Source: Thermoplasmata archaeon (GTDB lineage: Archaea; Thermoplasmatota; Thermoplasmata; Lutacidiplasmatales; UBA184). Taken from it: a DNA stretch of 11,905 bases. The notes beneath the pieces were generated by a model, which ran no database searches, was not told the origin of the DNA, and was given only the letters and a program-made list of their open reading frames with translations. The stretch covers positions 1-11,905 of the forward strand of contig JASHQY010000142.1 of NCBI GenBank assembly GCA_030038885.1, given 5' to 3'. This document shows, one piece after another, positions 1 through 6,886 of this stretch. Numbering within the stretch: the stretch's first letter is position 1; each line of letters opens with the position of its first letter. A program made the translations under genes and the position numbers.

Positions 1-1869
1 CTCGCGCGGCGCCGGCTCGGTCCCTCGGACGGCGCCCGGTGCCGCGGCGGCCGCGGCGGCCGACGGGGCCGCGACGCGGAGGGCGGACACGTAGCCCCAC
101 AGGAACATCGCGAGGCCGAAGGCCACGATCACGACCAGGTCCCACGGCATGTTCAGCAATCCCATCGGTTGGACCGTGATCGGGTAGTCGTAGGGGCTGC
201 CCGTGCTCAGGAAGTTCTCGTAGATGAAGAACTGGTCGCCCAGGTACGAGATGATCCCGAGGCCACCCAGGTACGTGGCGATCCAGAGGACGCCCTTCGA
301 TTCCTGGTACGTCAGCTTGCGGACCAGGAAGGTCACGAAGTAGAGCGGGATCCCGAGGAACAGGATCGCGGTCCCGAGCACCGGCAGGATCGGGAGGCCG
401 TTGAGGTACGGCCCGGCGCCCGCGAACGTCGCGCCGGACGGCGGGGCGTATACGAACCACGCCCCGACGATCGCGAGCGCGCCCACGACCCCGCCCATCT
501 CCGCGAGGCGCGCGGCCGCGCGGAACTTCGGCGACGTGAACAGGAAGTAGAGCGGGATCCCGCCGAGCATCGCGAAGACTCCGACCAGCGTCCACGGCCA
601 GGAGGCCCAGTAGACGAGGATCGTCGCCGCCACGAAGGCGGTCGGGGCGAGCACCCAGGCGGCCGGCATCCGGTACGGGCGCTCGGTGGCCCCGTCGGTC
701 CGGCGCAGCACGACGAGCGCGAGCGAGGCCGCGGCGTACGGTACGAGCGTCGTGATCGACGCGAGGAGCGCGACCGCCGGGAAGTTCGTCAGCAGCACGA
801 GGACGGCGCCCGTGAGCACGCTCGCGAAGATCAGCGCGACCGCGGGCGTGCCGAAGCGCGGGTGGACCCGGGCCATCGACTTCAGGAACAGGTTGTCCTT
901 CGCCATGGCGTACGGGATCCGGCCCTGGAGCAGGACCCAGTCCCCGCCCGCGCCGAGCGTCGAGAGGATCGCCCCGACCACGACCACGGTACCGAGGATC
1001 GCGAGGCCCCAGGCGTCCGCGACGTTGTTGAGCAGCAGGACGCCGGTGCCGCCCCAGTTGCCCGGGGTGATCGACAGCGCGCCCCAGCGGACGCCGCCGA
1101 TGAACGCGACCGCGACCAGGGCGTAGATCCCGGTGACGATCGCGACGCTGAGGATCGTCGCGCGCGGGATCGCGCGCTTGGGCTCGCGGACCTCCTCGGC
1201 CGGGATCGACGCGGCCTCGAACCCGGTGAACGCGAAGAAGCCGAGCGCCATCGCGAACGCGACGCCGGTCCAGCCGAACGGCGAGAACCCGAACGCGCTG
1301 AAGTTGTCGAGGCGCAGGAGCAGGAGTCCGACGAGCCCGAACAGCACGAGGGGGATGATCTTCGAGAACGTCGTCACGATCGCGAAGACGCTGCCCCACT
1401 TCACGCCGACGATGTTGAGGACGGTGTAGCCGACCAGGAACACGAGCGCGATCCCGACCCCCAGCCAGGTGATCGAGAGCACGCCCGAGCTGTTGACCGT
1501 GATGAGCGCTCCCCAGTAGGTCCCGAGGTATTCGACGAAGACGTCGATGATCGCCGCGGTCCCGATGAACGCGTAGAGGAAGTATCCCCAGCCGAGCATG
1601 AACCCGGCGAAGTTCCCGAGCGCCCGCCGCGGCAGCGAGTACGGGCCTCCCGTGATCGGGTACGCCGCTCCCAATTCCGCGTACGGCAGCGCCAGGAGGA
1701 TCACGACGATGCCCAGCAGGACCAGCGCCACGATGGCCGCGGGCCCGGCGACCGAGCCCATCGTCGCCGCGAGGGCGAAGATCCCGGACCCGATGATCCC
1801 GCCGACCGTGATCGAGGTCAGCCCCAGCATGCTCACTTCGCGCTTCAGTTTCGGAGGGGTTTCCGCCAC
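1..1869 (-). CDS. APC-superfamily amino acid permease, C-terminus cut by window edge
   Basis: This is a polytopic membrane transporter, most likely an amino acid/polyamine/organocation (APC) secondary permease. 623 residues are visible with no stop, so the 3' end lies beyond base 1. Residues 23-31 read GGIIGSGIF, the helix-1 substrate/Na+-site signature of the family. Residues 211-236 (FFAFTGFEAAS, then PAEEVREPKRAIPRA) match the helix-6 and loop signature. I count about 12 hydrophobic segments by residue 445. Three or four more follow at about 457-475, 492-514, 527-545 and 575-597, then an Ala-rich tail, so the protein is longer than a usual 450-480 residue permease. I chose GTG at 1869 because GGTGATC lies just upstream; an in-frame GTG at 1878 is the alternative. 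The family call is firm. Substrate is unknown. Confidence 0.93.
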   Translation of the reverse strand, partial: MAETPPKLKREVSMLGLTSITVGGIIGSGIFALAATMGSVAGPAAIVALVLLGIVVILLALPYAELGAAYPITGGPYSLPRRALGNFAGFMLGWGYFLYAFIGTAAIIDVFVEYLGTYWGALITVNSSGVLSITWLGVGIALVFLVGYTVLNIVGVKWGSVFAIVTTFSKIIPLVLFGLVGLLLLRLDNFSAFGFSPFGWTGVAFAMALGFFAFTGFEAASIPAEEVREPKRAIPRATILSVAIVTGIYALVAVAFIGGVRWGALSITPGNWGGTGVLLLNNVADAWGLAILGTVVVVGAILSTLGAGGDWVLLQGRIPYAMAKDNLFLKSMARVHPRFGTPAVALIFASVLTGAVLVLLTNFPAVALLASITTLVPYAAASLALVVLRRTDGATERPYRMPAAWVLAPTAFVAATILVYWASWPWTLVGVFAMLGGIPLYFLFTSPKFRAAARLAEMGGVVGALAIVGAWFVYAPPSGATFAGAGPYLNGLPILPVLGTAILFLGIPLYFVTFLVRKLTYQESKGVLWIATYLGGLGIISYLGDQFFIYENFLSTGSPYDYPITVQPMGLLNMPWDLVVIVAFGLAMFLWGYVSALRVAAPSAAAAAAAPGAVRGTEPAPRE

Positions 1870-2251
1870 GGGGATCACCGACGAGGCACGTTCGCGCGGA
1901 GTACATGGACGGCCCGTCAAACCGGATTGACACGGCCGGGAGATCCTCGGGGTTCGGGGCCTGAGCAGGCCGCGGTGCGCTCCCGGAGGGCCGCGCGAGC
2001 TCCCCTCGTACCGGCGGAGGCCTGCCCTCCGCGCGTTCCGGTGTCGCACGGAACTCCCGCGGCAGCTCGGCCGGGGGGCGATCGGACGACCGGGCAAGCT
2101 CGCTCCCGTCGGTCCGCTGCCGGCCCCGATCGTGCGACGCGGATCCGAGGACGTCCCTCCGTCCCGCCGGGCGGGACCCCGATACCGGCCGGCAGGCCCC
2201 GGGGTCCGCTTCGGGTCCCCGGAGCTTCGGAGGGCCCGGTCGGGGGCGACG
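1870..2251. other. Intergenic region, no credible gene
   Basis: This holds 382 bases between the permease start and the thioesterase stop. A minus-strand frame of 112 codons (1917-2255) spans it. Its product is Pro/Gly/Arg/Ala low-complexity with no recognisable domain, and open frames of this kind arise freely at this GC content. The only structure I noted is a short inverted repeat, GTCAA-accgga-TTGAC, at 1916-1931. It lies about 47-62 nt upstream of the permease start. Confidence 0.6.
1873..1879 (-). promoter_or_regulatory. Shine-Dalgarno sequence of the permease
   Basis: The minus strand reads GGTGATC three bases before the GTG at 1869. It matches the GGAGGTGATC complement of the archaeal 16S rRNA 3' end, and it supports 1869 over other starts. 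No clear TATA box is visible about 26 nt upstream, so this gene seems to have a leader. Confidence 0.5.
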
Positions 2252-2818
2252 TCACTCCGTCGTGGGGGCTCCGCCCGAGGAGGGCTTCAGGATCAGGAGG
2301 GACGAGGTCGCGTGCGCGTAGAGCTTGCCGTCCGACCCGGACAGGCGCGCCTCGGCCGCGGCGACGCGAGTTCCGGAGTGCACCACTCGGCCCTCGGCCC
2401 TCAGGGTCCCGGAGCGCGCGGTCACCGGTCGCAGGAAGTTGACCTTCAGCTCGATGGTCGTGTATCCCACGCCGGAGGGGAGCGTGGTGTGGAACGAGCA
2501 GCCCATGGCCGTGTCCAGCAGCACCGTGACGATCCCGCCGTGCACGTTCCCCAGCGGGCTGTACATGTACTCGGCGGGCTCGAATTCGAACGCGACCGAC
2601 CCCGGCTCGAGCGACGCGATCCGGATCCCGAGCAGCTCCATGAACGGAGGGGGCGGGAGTTCGCGACGCAGGAAGGCCCGCATGAACTCGAGCCCGGTCA
2701 GTCGTCGCAGGGGCTCCTCAAACTGCGCCGGATCCGACCAGCGCACGGTGCGGGTCCGAACGGTCGGATCGTCCGCCATCGATCGGCCGCTACCCCTCAC
2801 GCGCAACGAGGAATGCAT
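2252..2818 (-). CDS. PaaI-family hotdog thioesterase
   Basis: The protein is 188 residues and is predicted to hydrolyse acyl-CoA thioesters, often aromatic or short-chain ones in this family. It should act in the cytoplasm. The hotdog signature is at residues 91-106 (NVHGGIVTVLLDTAMG), with the HGG motif at 93-95 and the helix Asp at 102, the usual catalytic-site position. The strand TTIELKVNFLRPV at 120-132 is also typical. Residues 1-60 form an N-terminal extension before the core. I chose ATG 2818 because GGAGG sits 7 nt upstream. ATG 2779 (MADDPTV, 175 aa) is the alternative and lacks a ribosome binding site. The CYTH gene ends 68 nt upstream on the same strand, so the two may be co-transcribed. 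The substrate cannot be told from sequence. Confidence 0.85.
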   Translation of the reverse strand: MHSSLRVRGSGRSMADDPTVRTRTVRWSDPAQFEEPLRRLTGLEFMRAFLRRELPPPPFMELLGIRIASLEPGSVAFEFEPAEYMYSPLGNVHGGIVTVLLDTAMGCSFHTTLPSGVGYTTIELKVNFLRPVTARSGTLRAEGRVVHSGTRVAAAEARLSGSDGKLYAHATSSLLILKPSSGGAPTTE

Positions 2819-2821
2819 CTT

Positions 2822-2848
2822 GAACCCTCCGGAGAGCTCGGAGGGCTC
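2822..2848 (-). promoter_or_regulatory. RNA hairpin enclosing the thioesterase Shine-Dalgarno
   Basis: On the minus strand, GAGCCCTCCG (2848-2839) can pair with CGGAGGGTTC (2831-2822) over 10 base pairs with one G-U wobble, around a 7-nt loop. The 3' arm contains the GGAGG ribosome binding site of the start at 2818. The structure would hide that site until it is opened. This is seen directly; any regulatory role is inferred. Confidence 0.45.
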
Positions 2849-2886
2849 CTCGCGAGGGCGCGCTCCCCGGTTGCCGGACCGCCTCG

Positions 2887-3465
2887 CTACGACCGGGACG
2901 GGGGCCGCGGCCGCAGGAGGTCCGAGTACGAGCCCGCTTGCAGGGCGTCCGGCGGAAGGTGGAGCTGCTCCAGCATCCCTCTCAGCTCGGCGTGGGCGCT
3001 CGACGAGGAGTCCTCGTCGTCCACGGTCTTCTCGAACTCCAGAAACGAGCCCAGGCCCTCGACCCGGTCCAGATGGACCCGCGTTCCGTTCCATTCGAAG
3101 ACCCTCCGGACCTTGGACACCACGACGCGGACCCCGAGCGCGGACGAGAGCACGGGTTCCAACCCGTGGCGCGCCGGGAGCGCCGCGAGGACGATCCGGC
3201 TCTCCTTGGTGTCCGCCCGGTCGGGTCGGTCATACCACACCAGCTGGTCGCGGCCCGGTCGCTGGAGGCGAAGCTTGAGCCGCCCGCGGGTCCCGTGGAA
3301 GTAGACGTCCCGCTGGTGGAGCGTCGCCCGGGGCACCGCGCCGAGCGCACGGAGACGGCGCTCGATCTCGATCGGAACGTCCACTCGAGCCTTGAGCTCC
3401 ACCAACCTCTTGCGCAGCGTCCCGGACGCGGCCGCTTCCCTCGATTCCTCTTCCTCCCGGCGCAT
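2887..3465 (-). CDS. CYTH-domain protein (class IV adenylate cyclase / ThTPase-like)
   Basis: This is a 192-residue CYTH protein. The family forms a beta-tunnel that binds a triphosphate substrate with metal ions; members make cAMP or hydrolyse thiamine triphosphate or inorganic triphosphate. The opening strand LVELKARV (21-28) corresponds to the ExExK motif but has Leu in place of the first Glu. Later charged strands match the family: QRDVYF (51-56), RLKLRLQRP (62-70), SKVRRVFEW (117-125), VHLDRVEGLGSFLEFE (130-145) and the closing SYSDLL (179-184). I chose ATG 3465. Another ATG at 3516 would add 17 Arg-rich residues, and neither has a good ribosome binding site. The general family is clear. 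Whether the enzyme is a cyclase or a phosphatase cannot be told. Confidence 0.85.
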   Translation of the reverse strand: MRREEEESREAAASGTLRKRLVELKARVDVPIEIERRLRALGAVPRATLHQRDVYFHGTRGRLKLRLQRPGRDQLVWYDRPDRADTKESRIVLAALPARHGLEPVLSSALGVRVVVSKVRRVFEWNGTRVHLDRVEGLGSFLEFEKTVDDEDSSSSAHAELRGMLEQLHLPPDALQAGSYSDLLRPRPPSRS

Positions 3466-3604
3466 GGTCGGTCCCCGCTCCGCTCGATGCCGAGCACACG
3501 GGCGGGATCGCTTCAAGCTGCCGGAGCCGCTCCTCGGGACGCCTCACCCGGAGCGCGACCTCGTCCAGCGTTCGAACCGAGCGCCGGCGAGGGCGCGCTC
3601 CGGC

Positions 3605-4339
3605 TCAAGATGCGATCGGGCGCACGCCCACGTACAGCCCGCGGGTCCGGTACTGCCCACCGAGGAGGACCTTGGCCCGGAAGCCGGCCCGTCGGAACGA
3701 TCCGAGCATCTCCTCGGTGTCGATGAGGGGGTTCCGCACCCGCTCGGCGAAGTGACGTACCGGTGCGCCCGGCTCCCCGATCAGGAACTGGAAATCCACC
3801 ACCGAGTGGTCGCCCTCGCGCCAGGAGGACGTGACCCGGGCGAGCCGGACCTCGCGATCCTCGTAGGTCACCAGGTCTCCGTGGGTCCCTTGCCACCGCG
3901 AAGAGCGGATCCAGCCTTCGACCAGCGCCACCCCGCCGGGACGCAAATGACGGTAGAAGTTGGCGATGGCCCGATCGCGATCCCGGCGGGTCTCCATGTA
4001 GGCGATCGCGCTGAACAGGCACGTGACGATGTCGAACGTGGTCCCCAGGGAGAACCGACGCATGTCGCCGTGCACGAGGCGGACTCCGCGGCCGAGGCGG
4101 CCCCGGGCCACCGCGAGCATCTCCCGGCTCGAGTCGACGCCGGCAACGGAGAGCTCCCGCCGGAACTCCGCGAGATGCCTTCCGGTGCCGCACCCGACGT
4201 CCAAGAGGGACACGGGCACCCGCTGCCCGTAGCGGCGCGCGATCCGGAGGAGCGCGCGGGCCTCCTTCGCGTAGTCCTTCCGGTGGTACGTCCGGTCGTA
4301 GTAGCCGGCCAGTTCGCCGTACAGGCCGCTCCGCGTCAC
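3605..4339 (-). CDS. Class I SAM-dependent methyltransferase
   Basis: The 244-residue product has a Rossmann methyltransferase fold. SAM-binding motif I is LLDVGCGTGRHL at 45-56, followed by the acidic VDSS at 68-71 and GDM at 91-93. The post-core strand LRPGGVALVEG is at 132-142. The opening YGELAGYYDRTYHRKDY and the general pattern resemble sugar or small-molecule N-methyltransferases of the DesVI type, but the substrate is unknown. I chose GTG 4339 because family homology starts there and a TATA-like box lies 26 nt upstream. The frame stays open to 4519, but the added 60 residues are Arg/Gly-rich and lack family character. It is the first gene of the minus-strand group and is divergent from the ArsR operon. 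Confidence 0.88.
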   Translation of the reverse strand: MTRSGLYGELAGYYDRTYHRKDYAKEARALLRIARRYGQRVPVSLLDVGCGTGRHLAEFRRELSVAGVDSSREMLAVARGRLGRGVRLVHGDMRRFSLGTTFDIVTCLFSAIAYMETRRDRDRAIANFYRHLRPGGVALVEGWIRSSRWQGTHGDLVTYEDREVRLARVTSSWREGDHSVVDFQFLIGEPGAPVRHFAERVRNPLIDTEEMLGSFRRAGFRAKVLLGGQYRTRGLYVGVRPIAS

Positions 4340-4361
4340 GAACGGCCCAGCCCGTTCCCTC

Positions 4362-4375
4362 AGAAAACCTCGCTT
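4362..4375 (-). promoter_or_regulatory. Candidate TATA/BRE promoter of the methyltransferase
   Basis: The minus strand reads AGCGAGGTTTTCTG here. The T-rich core at 4362-4367 is centred about 26 nt upstream of the GTG at 4339, the spacing expected for a leaderless archaeal transcript. The box itself is a weak match. Confidence 0.35.
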
Positions 4376-4530
4376 CCCCCGGGATCGCGCACCGGACTTC
4401 CGAACCGCTCCGGTCCGTGGCGTCGCAACCCCCCTCCGGGGCGCGGACGAGGGCCGGCGCGTGCCGCCCGCCGCCCGTCCCTCCTGACGCCCCAGACGCC
4501 GGGGCGGTCGCCCGCCCATAATGTTACTTT

Positions 4531-4544
4531 GTGTATATATACAC
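4531..4544 (+). promoter_or_regulatory. Promoter and operator palindrome of the ArsR operon
   Basis: GTGTATATATACAC is a perfect 14-bp palindrome in a strongly GC-rich background, and its centre TATATATA is a textbook archaeal TATA box. The core (4534-4541) is centred about 27 nt before GTG 4564, so the ArsR mRNA is probably leaderless. A dimeric winged-helix repressor bound here would block TBP, which makes this the likely autoregulatory operator. The palindrome and spacing are seen; the binding protein is inferred from position. Confidence 0.75.
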
Positions 4545-4563
4545 GTAAGGAAATGTATTGGCC

Positions 4564-4899
4564 GTGGCCCCCGACGTCTTCACCGTGCTGGCCGACCCGA
4601 CCCGCCGACGTCTCCTCGGGGCGTTGGCCTCCGGGGAGCGTACCGTGAACGACCTGGTGGCGGGAGTCGACATCGAACAGCCCGGCGTCTCCCGCCACCT
4701 CCGCATCCTCCAGGAGGCCGGCTTCGTGTTCGTGCGGCCCGACGGTCAGCGACGCTGGTACTCGCTGCGGACGCAGCCGTTCGACGCGCTGGTCGACTGG
4801 ATGCACGGCCTCGCGCAGGACCAAGCGGGCCGGCTGGAGCGCCTGGCCGCTCTGATCGAGGTGTCGAAGGGGCCCTCGCCGAAAGGGAGGCGACGGTGA
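4564..4899 (+). CDS. ArsR-family winged-helix transcriptional repressor
   Basis: The 111-residue protein has the ArsR/SmtB winged helix. FTVLADPTRRRLLGALASGERTV (6-28) is the classic first helices, QPGVSRHLRILQEAG (39-53) the recognition helix, and VRPDGQRRWYSL (57-68) the wing. It contains no cysteine, so it is not a classical thiol-based metal sensor. It resembles the ArsR proteins that are co-transcribed with SRPBCC proteins. I chose GTG 4564 because the TATA box lies 27 nt upstream; TTG 4558 is in frame but sits only 20 nt from the box. The next gene overlaps its stop by 4 nt (GTGA). It probably represses its own operon through the palindrome at 4531-4544. Ligand unknown. Confidence 0.9.
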   Translation: MAPDVFTVLADPTRRRLLGALASGERTVNDLVAGVDIEQPGVSRHLRILQEAGFVFVRPDGQRRWYSLRTQPFDALVDWMHGLAQDQAGRLERLAALIEVSKGPSPKGRRR

Positions 4900-5378
4900 G
4901 CGAGCGGCCGGCGGTCCGCGTCGTCCGCGAACAGGAGTTCGTGGTCGACGGCACGCTCCGAGCGAGCCCCGAGAAGATCTTCGCGGCCTACACCGACCCC
5001 GAGCTCGTGCCCCGGTGGTGGGCGGTGCCGGGCGGCTCGCTTCGGGTCGAGCAGATGGACGTTCGGCCGGGCGGGAAGTATCGGTTCGTGGAGCGGACGG
5101 CCGACGGGCAGGAGCTGGTGTTCGTGGGCACGTATGTCGAAGTGAGGCCGCCCATTCGTCTCGTCTACACCTTCGAGGTGGAGGGACACGGCGATCCCGT
5201 CACCACCACGGTCGACCTCGAACCGGAGGGAGAGTCGACCCGGGTCACGCTCACGACTCGCTGCGCTTCGAAGGAGGTCCGGGACCGGAGGTTGAGGTAT
5301 GGGGCCGAGGCCGGGGCGAAGGCCGCCCTCCAGCGGCTGGCCCGGGTCCTCGAGGCACCGGAGGTACCCGAGCGATGA
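4896..5378 (+). CDS. SRPBCC / AHSA1-like domain protein
   Basis: The 160-residue protein is a START-like SRPBCC fold of the AHSA1 (Hsp90 ATPase activator homologue) group. The family signature TLRASPEKIFAAYTDPELVPRWW lies at 20-42. The middle strands GGKYRFVERTADGQELVFVGTYVEVRPPIRLVYTFE (59-94) and the C-terminal helix after GAEAGAKAALQRLARVLEA (136-154) complete it. Such proteins form a deep hydrophobic ligand pocket; stand-alone prokaryotic members mostly have unknown ligands, and a true Hsp90 role is unlikely. GTG 4896 is supported by GGAGG at 4886-4890 and the 4-nt overlap with the ArsR stop. Its position right behind an ArsR gene is a recurrent arrangement and suggests the repressor controls this protein's supply. 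Confidence 0.9.
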   Translation: MSERPAVRVVREQEFVVDGTLRASPEKIFAAYTDPELVPRWWAVPGGSLRVEQMDVRPGGKYRFVERTADGQELVFVGTYVEVRPPIRLVYTFEVEGHGDPVTTTVDLEPEGESTRVTLTTRCASKEVRDRRLRYGAEAGAKAALQRLARVLEAPEVPER

Positions 5379-5806
5379 GGGCTACCCGCCGGTCCGCGCC
5401 TCCCGCTCGGTCGATCGACGCGAGGCGCGGGAGGCGAGCCGATTGGCGGGGGGAGACGCTCTCCCGGATTCGTCGGCTCATCGAGGCCGCGGACCCCGGT
5501 GTCGTCGAGGAAGTGAAATGGAGGAAGCCCACGAATCCGGCGGGCGTTCCGGTATGGTCGCACGGTGGCATCCTCTGCACGGGCGAGACCTACAAGGACC
5601 ACCTGCGGCTGACGTTCGCCGACGGGGCGGCGCTCCCCGACCCCCACCGCCTCTTCAATGCGAACCTCGAGGGCGTCACGCGAGCGATCGTCCTCCACGA
5701 GGGAGACACGATCGATGACGACGCCTTCCAGTCCCTGATCCGCGCCGCCGTCGCGCGGAACGCCTCGTCCACCCCGGGCGCGCGAACGACCCGGTCCGCC
5801 CGGTAG
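5375..5806 (+). CDS. DUF1801 domain protein
   Basis: The 143-residue protein carries a DUF1801 (YdhG/YjhQ-like) domain at about 26-131. RIRRLIEAADPGVVEEVKWRKPTN (31-54) gives the helix and the conserved K-W-x-x-P element. GGILCTGETYKDHLRLTFADGAALPDP and LFNANLEGVTRAIVLHEGDTID follow. The fold resembles frataxin-like and iron-chaperone proteins, but no biochemical role is established for this group. ATG 5375 overlaps the SRPBCC stop by 4 nt (ATGA) and has a strong GGAGGT at 5360-5365. The first 25 residues are Arg-rich and outside the domain. Co-occurrence with ArsR and AHSA1-type genes is seen elsewhere, from general knowledge, so this is probably one functional unit. Confidence 0.85.
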   Translation: MRATRRSAPPARSIDARRGRRADWRGETLSRIRRLIEAADPGVVEEVKWRKPTNPAGVPVWSHGGILCTGETYKDHLRLTFADGAALPDPHRLFNANLEGVTRAIVLHEGDTIDDDAFQSLIRAAVARNASSTPGARTTRSAR

Positions 5807-6377
5807 CAGGGCGCGGTCGCGTTCGACGCGCGCGAACGAGCCCTTGACGTGCCGGGGCACGTCCCGGAGCGCTCGGCGGTCCCCCGAATCTCGGAAGTGA
5901 GGCCGACAAAGGGGTCACCGCGCACGGCTCCGGGCCGTTCGCGGGCGGTGGGACGGTCGATTCCGACGGGACGCTCACGGACGCCGACGCTGGCGACCCC
6001 TCTCCTTTCGGGTCCCCAGAAGGTTCGGCGGGACCTCTCGAGCGCGCCGCCGCGTGACCCGTTCGGGGCTCGATCCTATCGAGACCTCGCTCCGACGTTC
6101 GTGATGGCCCGCGAGGGAGCAACGGGAGGAGGGAGATCGTGGTTGGGTCAGCTCCCGGACCGCTCCGAGACCAACGGGGACCCTCCGGTCCACTCCACGC
6201 AATCCCGGGTCCCCCTCTCCTCCGGTCGGGACCGGCCTCGGAGACTCCCGGTCGGGGCGCCGTCGAGAGGAGACCCTGCGGGCCCGAGGGGAGCCGCAAG
6301 ACGATTTCCTCCCCGGGATGGGACCGCCCGGTGAGGGGGAGAACGGAGGGAATGGAAGCGAACCGCAGGAACGAGAC
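5807..6377. other. Non-coding or decayed stretch, no credible gene
   Basis: This is 571 bases between the DUF1801 stop and the toxin stop. Long frames exist on both strands (5849-6334 plus, 5975-6517 minus). Their products are Arg/Pro/Ser/Gly-rich, have no domain signature, and look like by-products of GC content. I checked for RNase P, SRP RNA and tRNA core motifs by eye and saw none. Short GC-rich inverted repeats occur (GGACCG at 6157 with CGGTCC at 6186; GACCGG at 6230 with CCGGTC at 6248). A 14-bp copy of the tRNA-Lys 3' end lies at 6279-6292. It may be the scar of an older insertion. Confidence 0.55.
6279..6292. repeat. Direct repeat of the tRNA-Lys 3' end (att-like, distal copy)
   Basis: CGGGCCCGAGGGGA here is identical, in the same orientation, to 6974-6987, the 3' terminal part of the tRNA-Lys gene. 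The copies are 695 bp apart and bracket the toxin-antitoxin pair. Archaeal integrases commonly use tRNA 3' ends as attachment sites, so this may be the other end of an integrated element. No integrase gene lies between the copies. Confidence 0.45.
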
Positions 6378-6659
6378 TCAGACCGTCGTGAGGTCGCGAT
6401 AGGCGGTGGGCCTCGGGCGGAACGCCACGAACACGACCTCATGTCCTTCGACCCGGTAGAGTCCACGGTACCCTCCCACGCGCATCGTCCAGAGACCCCG
6501 GCCCCCCTTGAGCGCATGGACGTCCAAGATGCCGGGGACCGACCGAAACGGCGACCGCTCTAGCTCCGTAAACCCCGCATCGAATCGACGTCGAACCGAC
6601 CTGGGAAGACGCATCAGCTCGTTCGCGGCCGATAACGTGAACCGAACGGAAAAAGCCAC
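6378..6659 (-). CDS. RelE/ParE-family toxin
   Basis: The 93-residue basic protein has the RelE/ParE toxin pattern. SVRFTLSAANELMRLPRSVRRRFDAGFTELERSP (4-37) is the two-helix opening. HALKGGRGLWTMRVGGYRGLYRVEGHEVVFVAF (48-80) is the beta sheet with conserved Lys51, Arg60 and Arg65. RPRPTAYRDL (81-90) closes it with a Tyr. RelE-type members cut mRNA at the ribosome and ParE-type ones poison gyrase; the end resembles the RelE side, but I cannot decide. GTG 6659 starts one base after the antitoxin stop (6661-6663). There is no ribosome binding site, so translation is probably coupled to the antitoxin. Confidence 0.88.
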   Translation of the reverse strand: MAFSVRFTLSAANELMRLPRSVRRRFDAGFTELERSPFRSVPGILDVHALKGGRGLWTMRVGGYRGLYRVEGHEVVFVAFRPRPTAYRDLTTV

Positions 6660-6660
6660 G

Positions 6661-6876
6661 TCAGTACGCCCGACGCGCTCGAAGCTCGCTCAGCGAGACA
6701 CGTGGCTCCTGGCGGTAGCGGCGGTCCATCTCCTGGAGGAACTCCTCGGTGGGATACTCCTCGATCAACTCGAGGATCACGTCGCCGTAGGTCTTCCCCG
6801 GGGTCTTGTACTTGGCCAAGGCACGTCGCACAAAGACAGGGACGGTGATCGTGGTGGGGGCGGTGTCGGCGGCCAC
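6661..6876 (-). CDS. Antitoxin of the RelE/ParE pair, ribbon-helix-helix-like
   Basis: This small acidic-ended protein is the partner of the toxin encoded immediately downstream. TTITVPVFVRRALAKYKTPGKTYGDVILELIEEYP looks like a DNA-binding ribbon-helix-helix (or archaeal VapB/DUF7557-like) domain. The C-terminal TEEFLQEMDRRYRQEPRVSLSEL would wrap the toxin. I chose GTG 6876 (71 aa) because a TATA box centred near 6902 lies 26 nt upstream, the leaderless spacing seen at other genes in this window. TTG 6891 (76 aa) is in frame, but it is only about 11 nt from the box centre and so unlikely. The pair is probably autorepressed through the symmetric sequence at 6887-6908. Confidence 0.78.
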   Translation of the reverse strand: MAADTAPTTITVPVFVRRALAKYKTPGKTYGDVILELIEEYPTEEFLQEMDRRYRQEPRVSLSELRARRAY

Positions 6877-6886
6877 GATGGCACGA

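Noticed and set aside
1917..2255. 112-codon minus-strand frame overlapping the thioesterase stop by 4 nt
   Set aside because: The GTGA overlap is suggestive, but the product is Gly/Pro/Arg/Ala-rich, has no motif and no ribosome binding site was seen.
169..2442. Long plus-strand open frame of 757 codons
   Set aside because: It is antisense to the APC permease, which has clear family motifs. The product is Arg/Asp/Glu-rich low complexity, typical of the opposite strand of a GC-rich gene.
4340..4519. N-terminal extension of the methyltransferase to ATG 4519
   Set aside because: The added residues are Arg/Gly/Pro-rich and unlike the family, and the TATA-like box at 4362-4367 would fall inside the gene.
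5849..6334. 161-codon plus-strand frame and a 180-codon minus-strand frame in the gap after DUF1801
   Set aside because: Both read as Arg/Ser/Pro-rich low complexity, neither has a promoter or ribosome binding site, and they overlap each other on opposite strands.
5807..6377. Possible structured RNA (RNase P, SRP RNA) in the gene-free stretch
   Set aside because: By eye, the conserved core motifs of these RNAs are absent on both strands. The short inverted repeats are no more than expected at this GC content. A covariance-model search would settle it.
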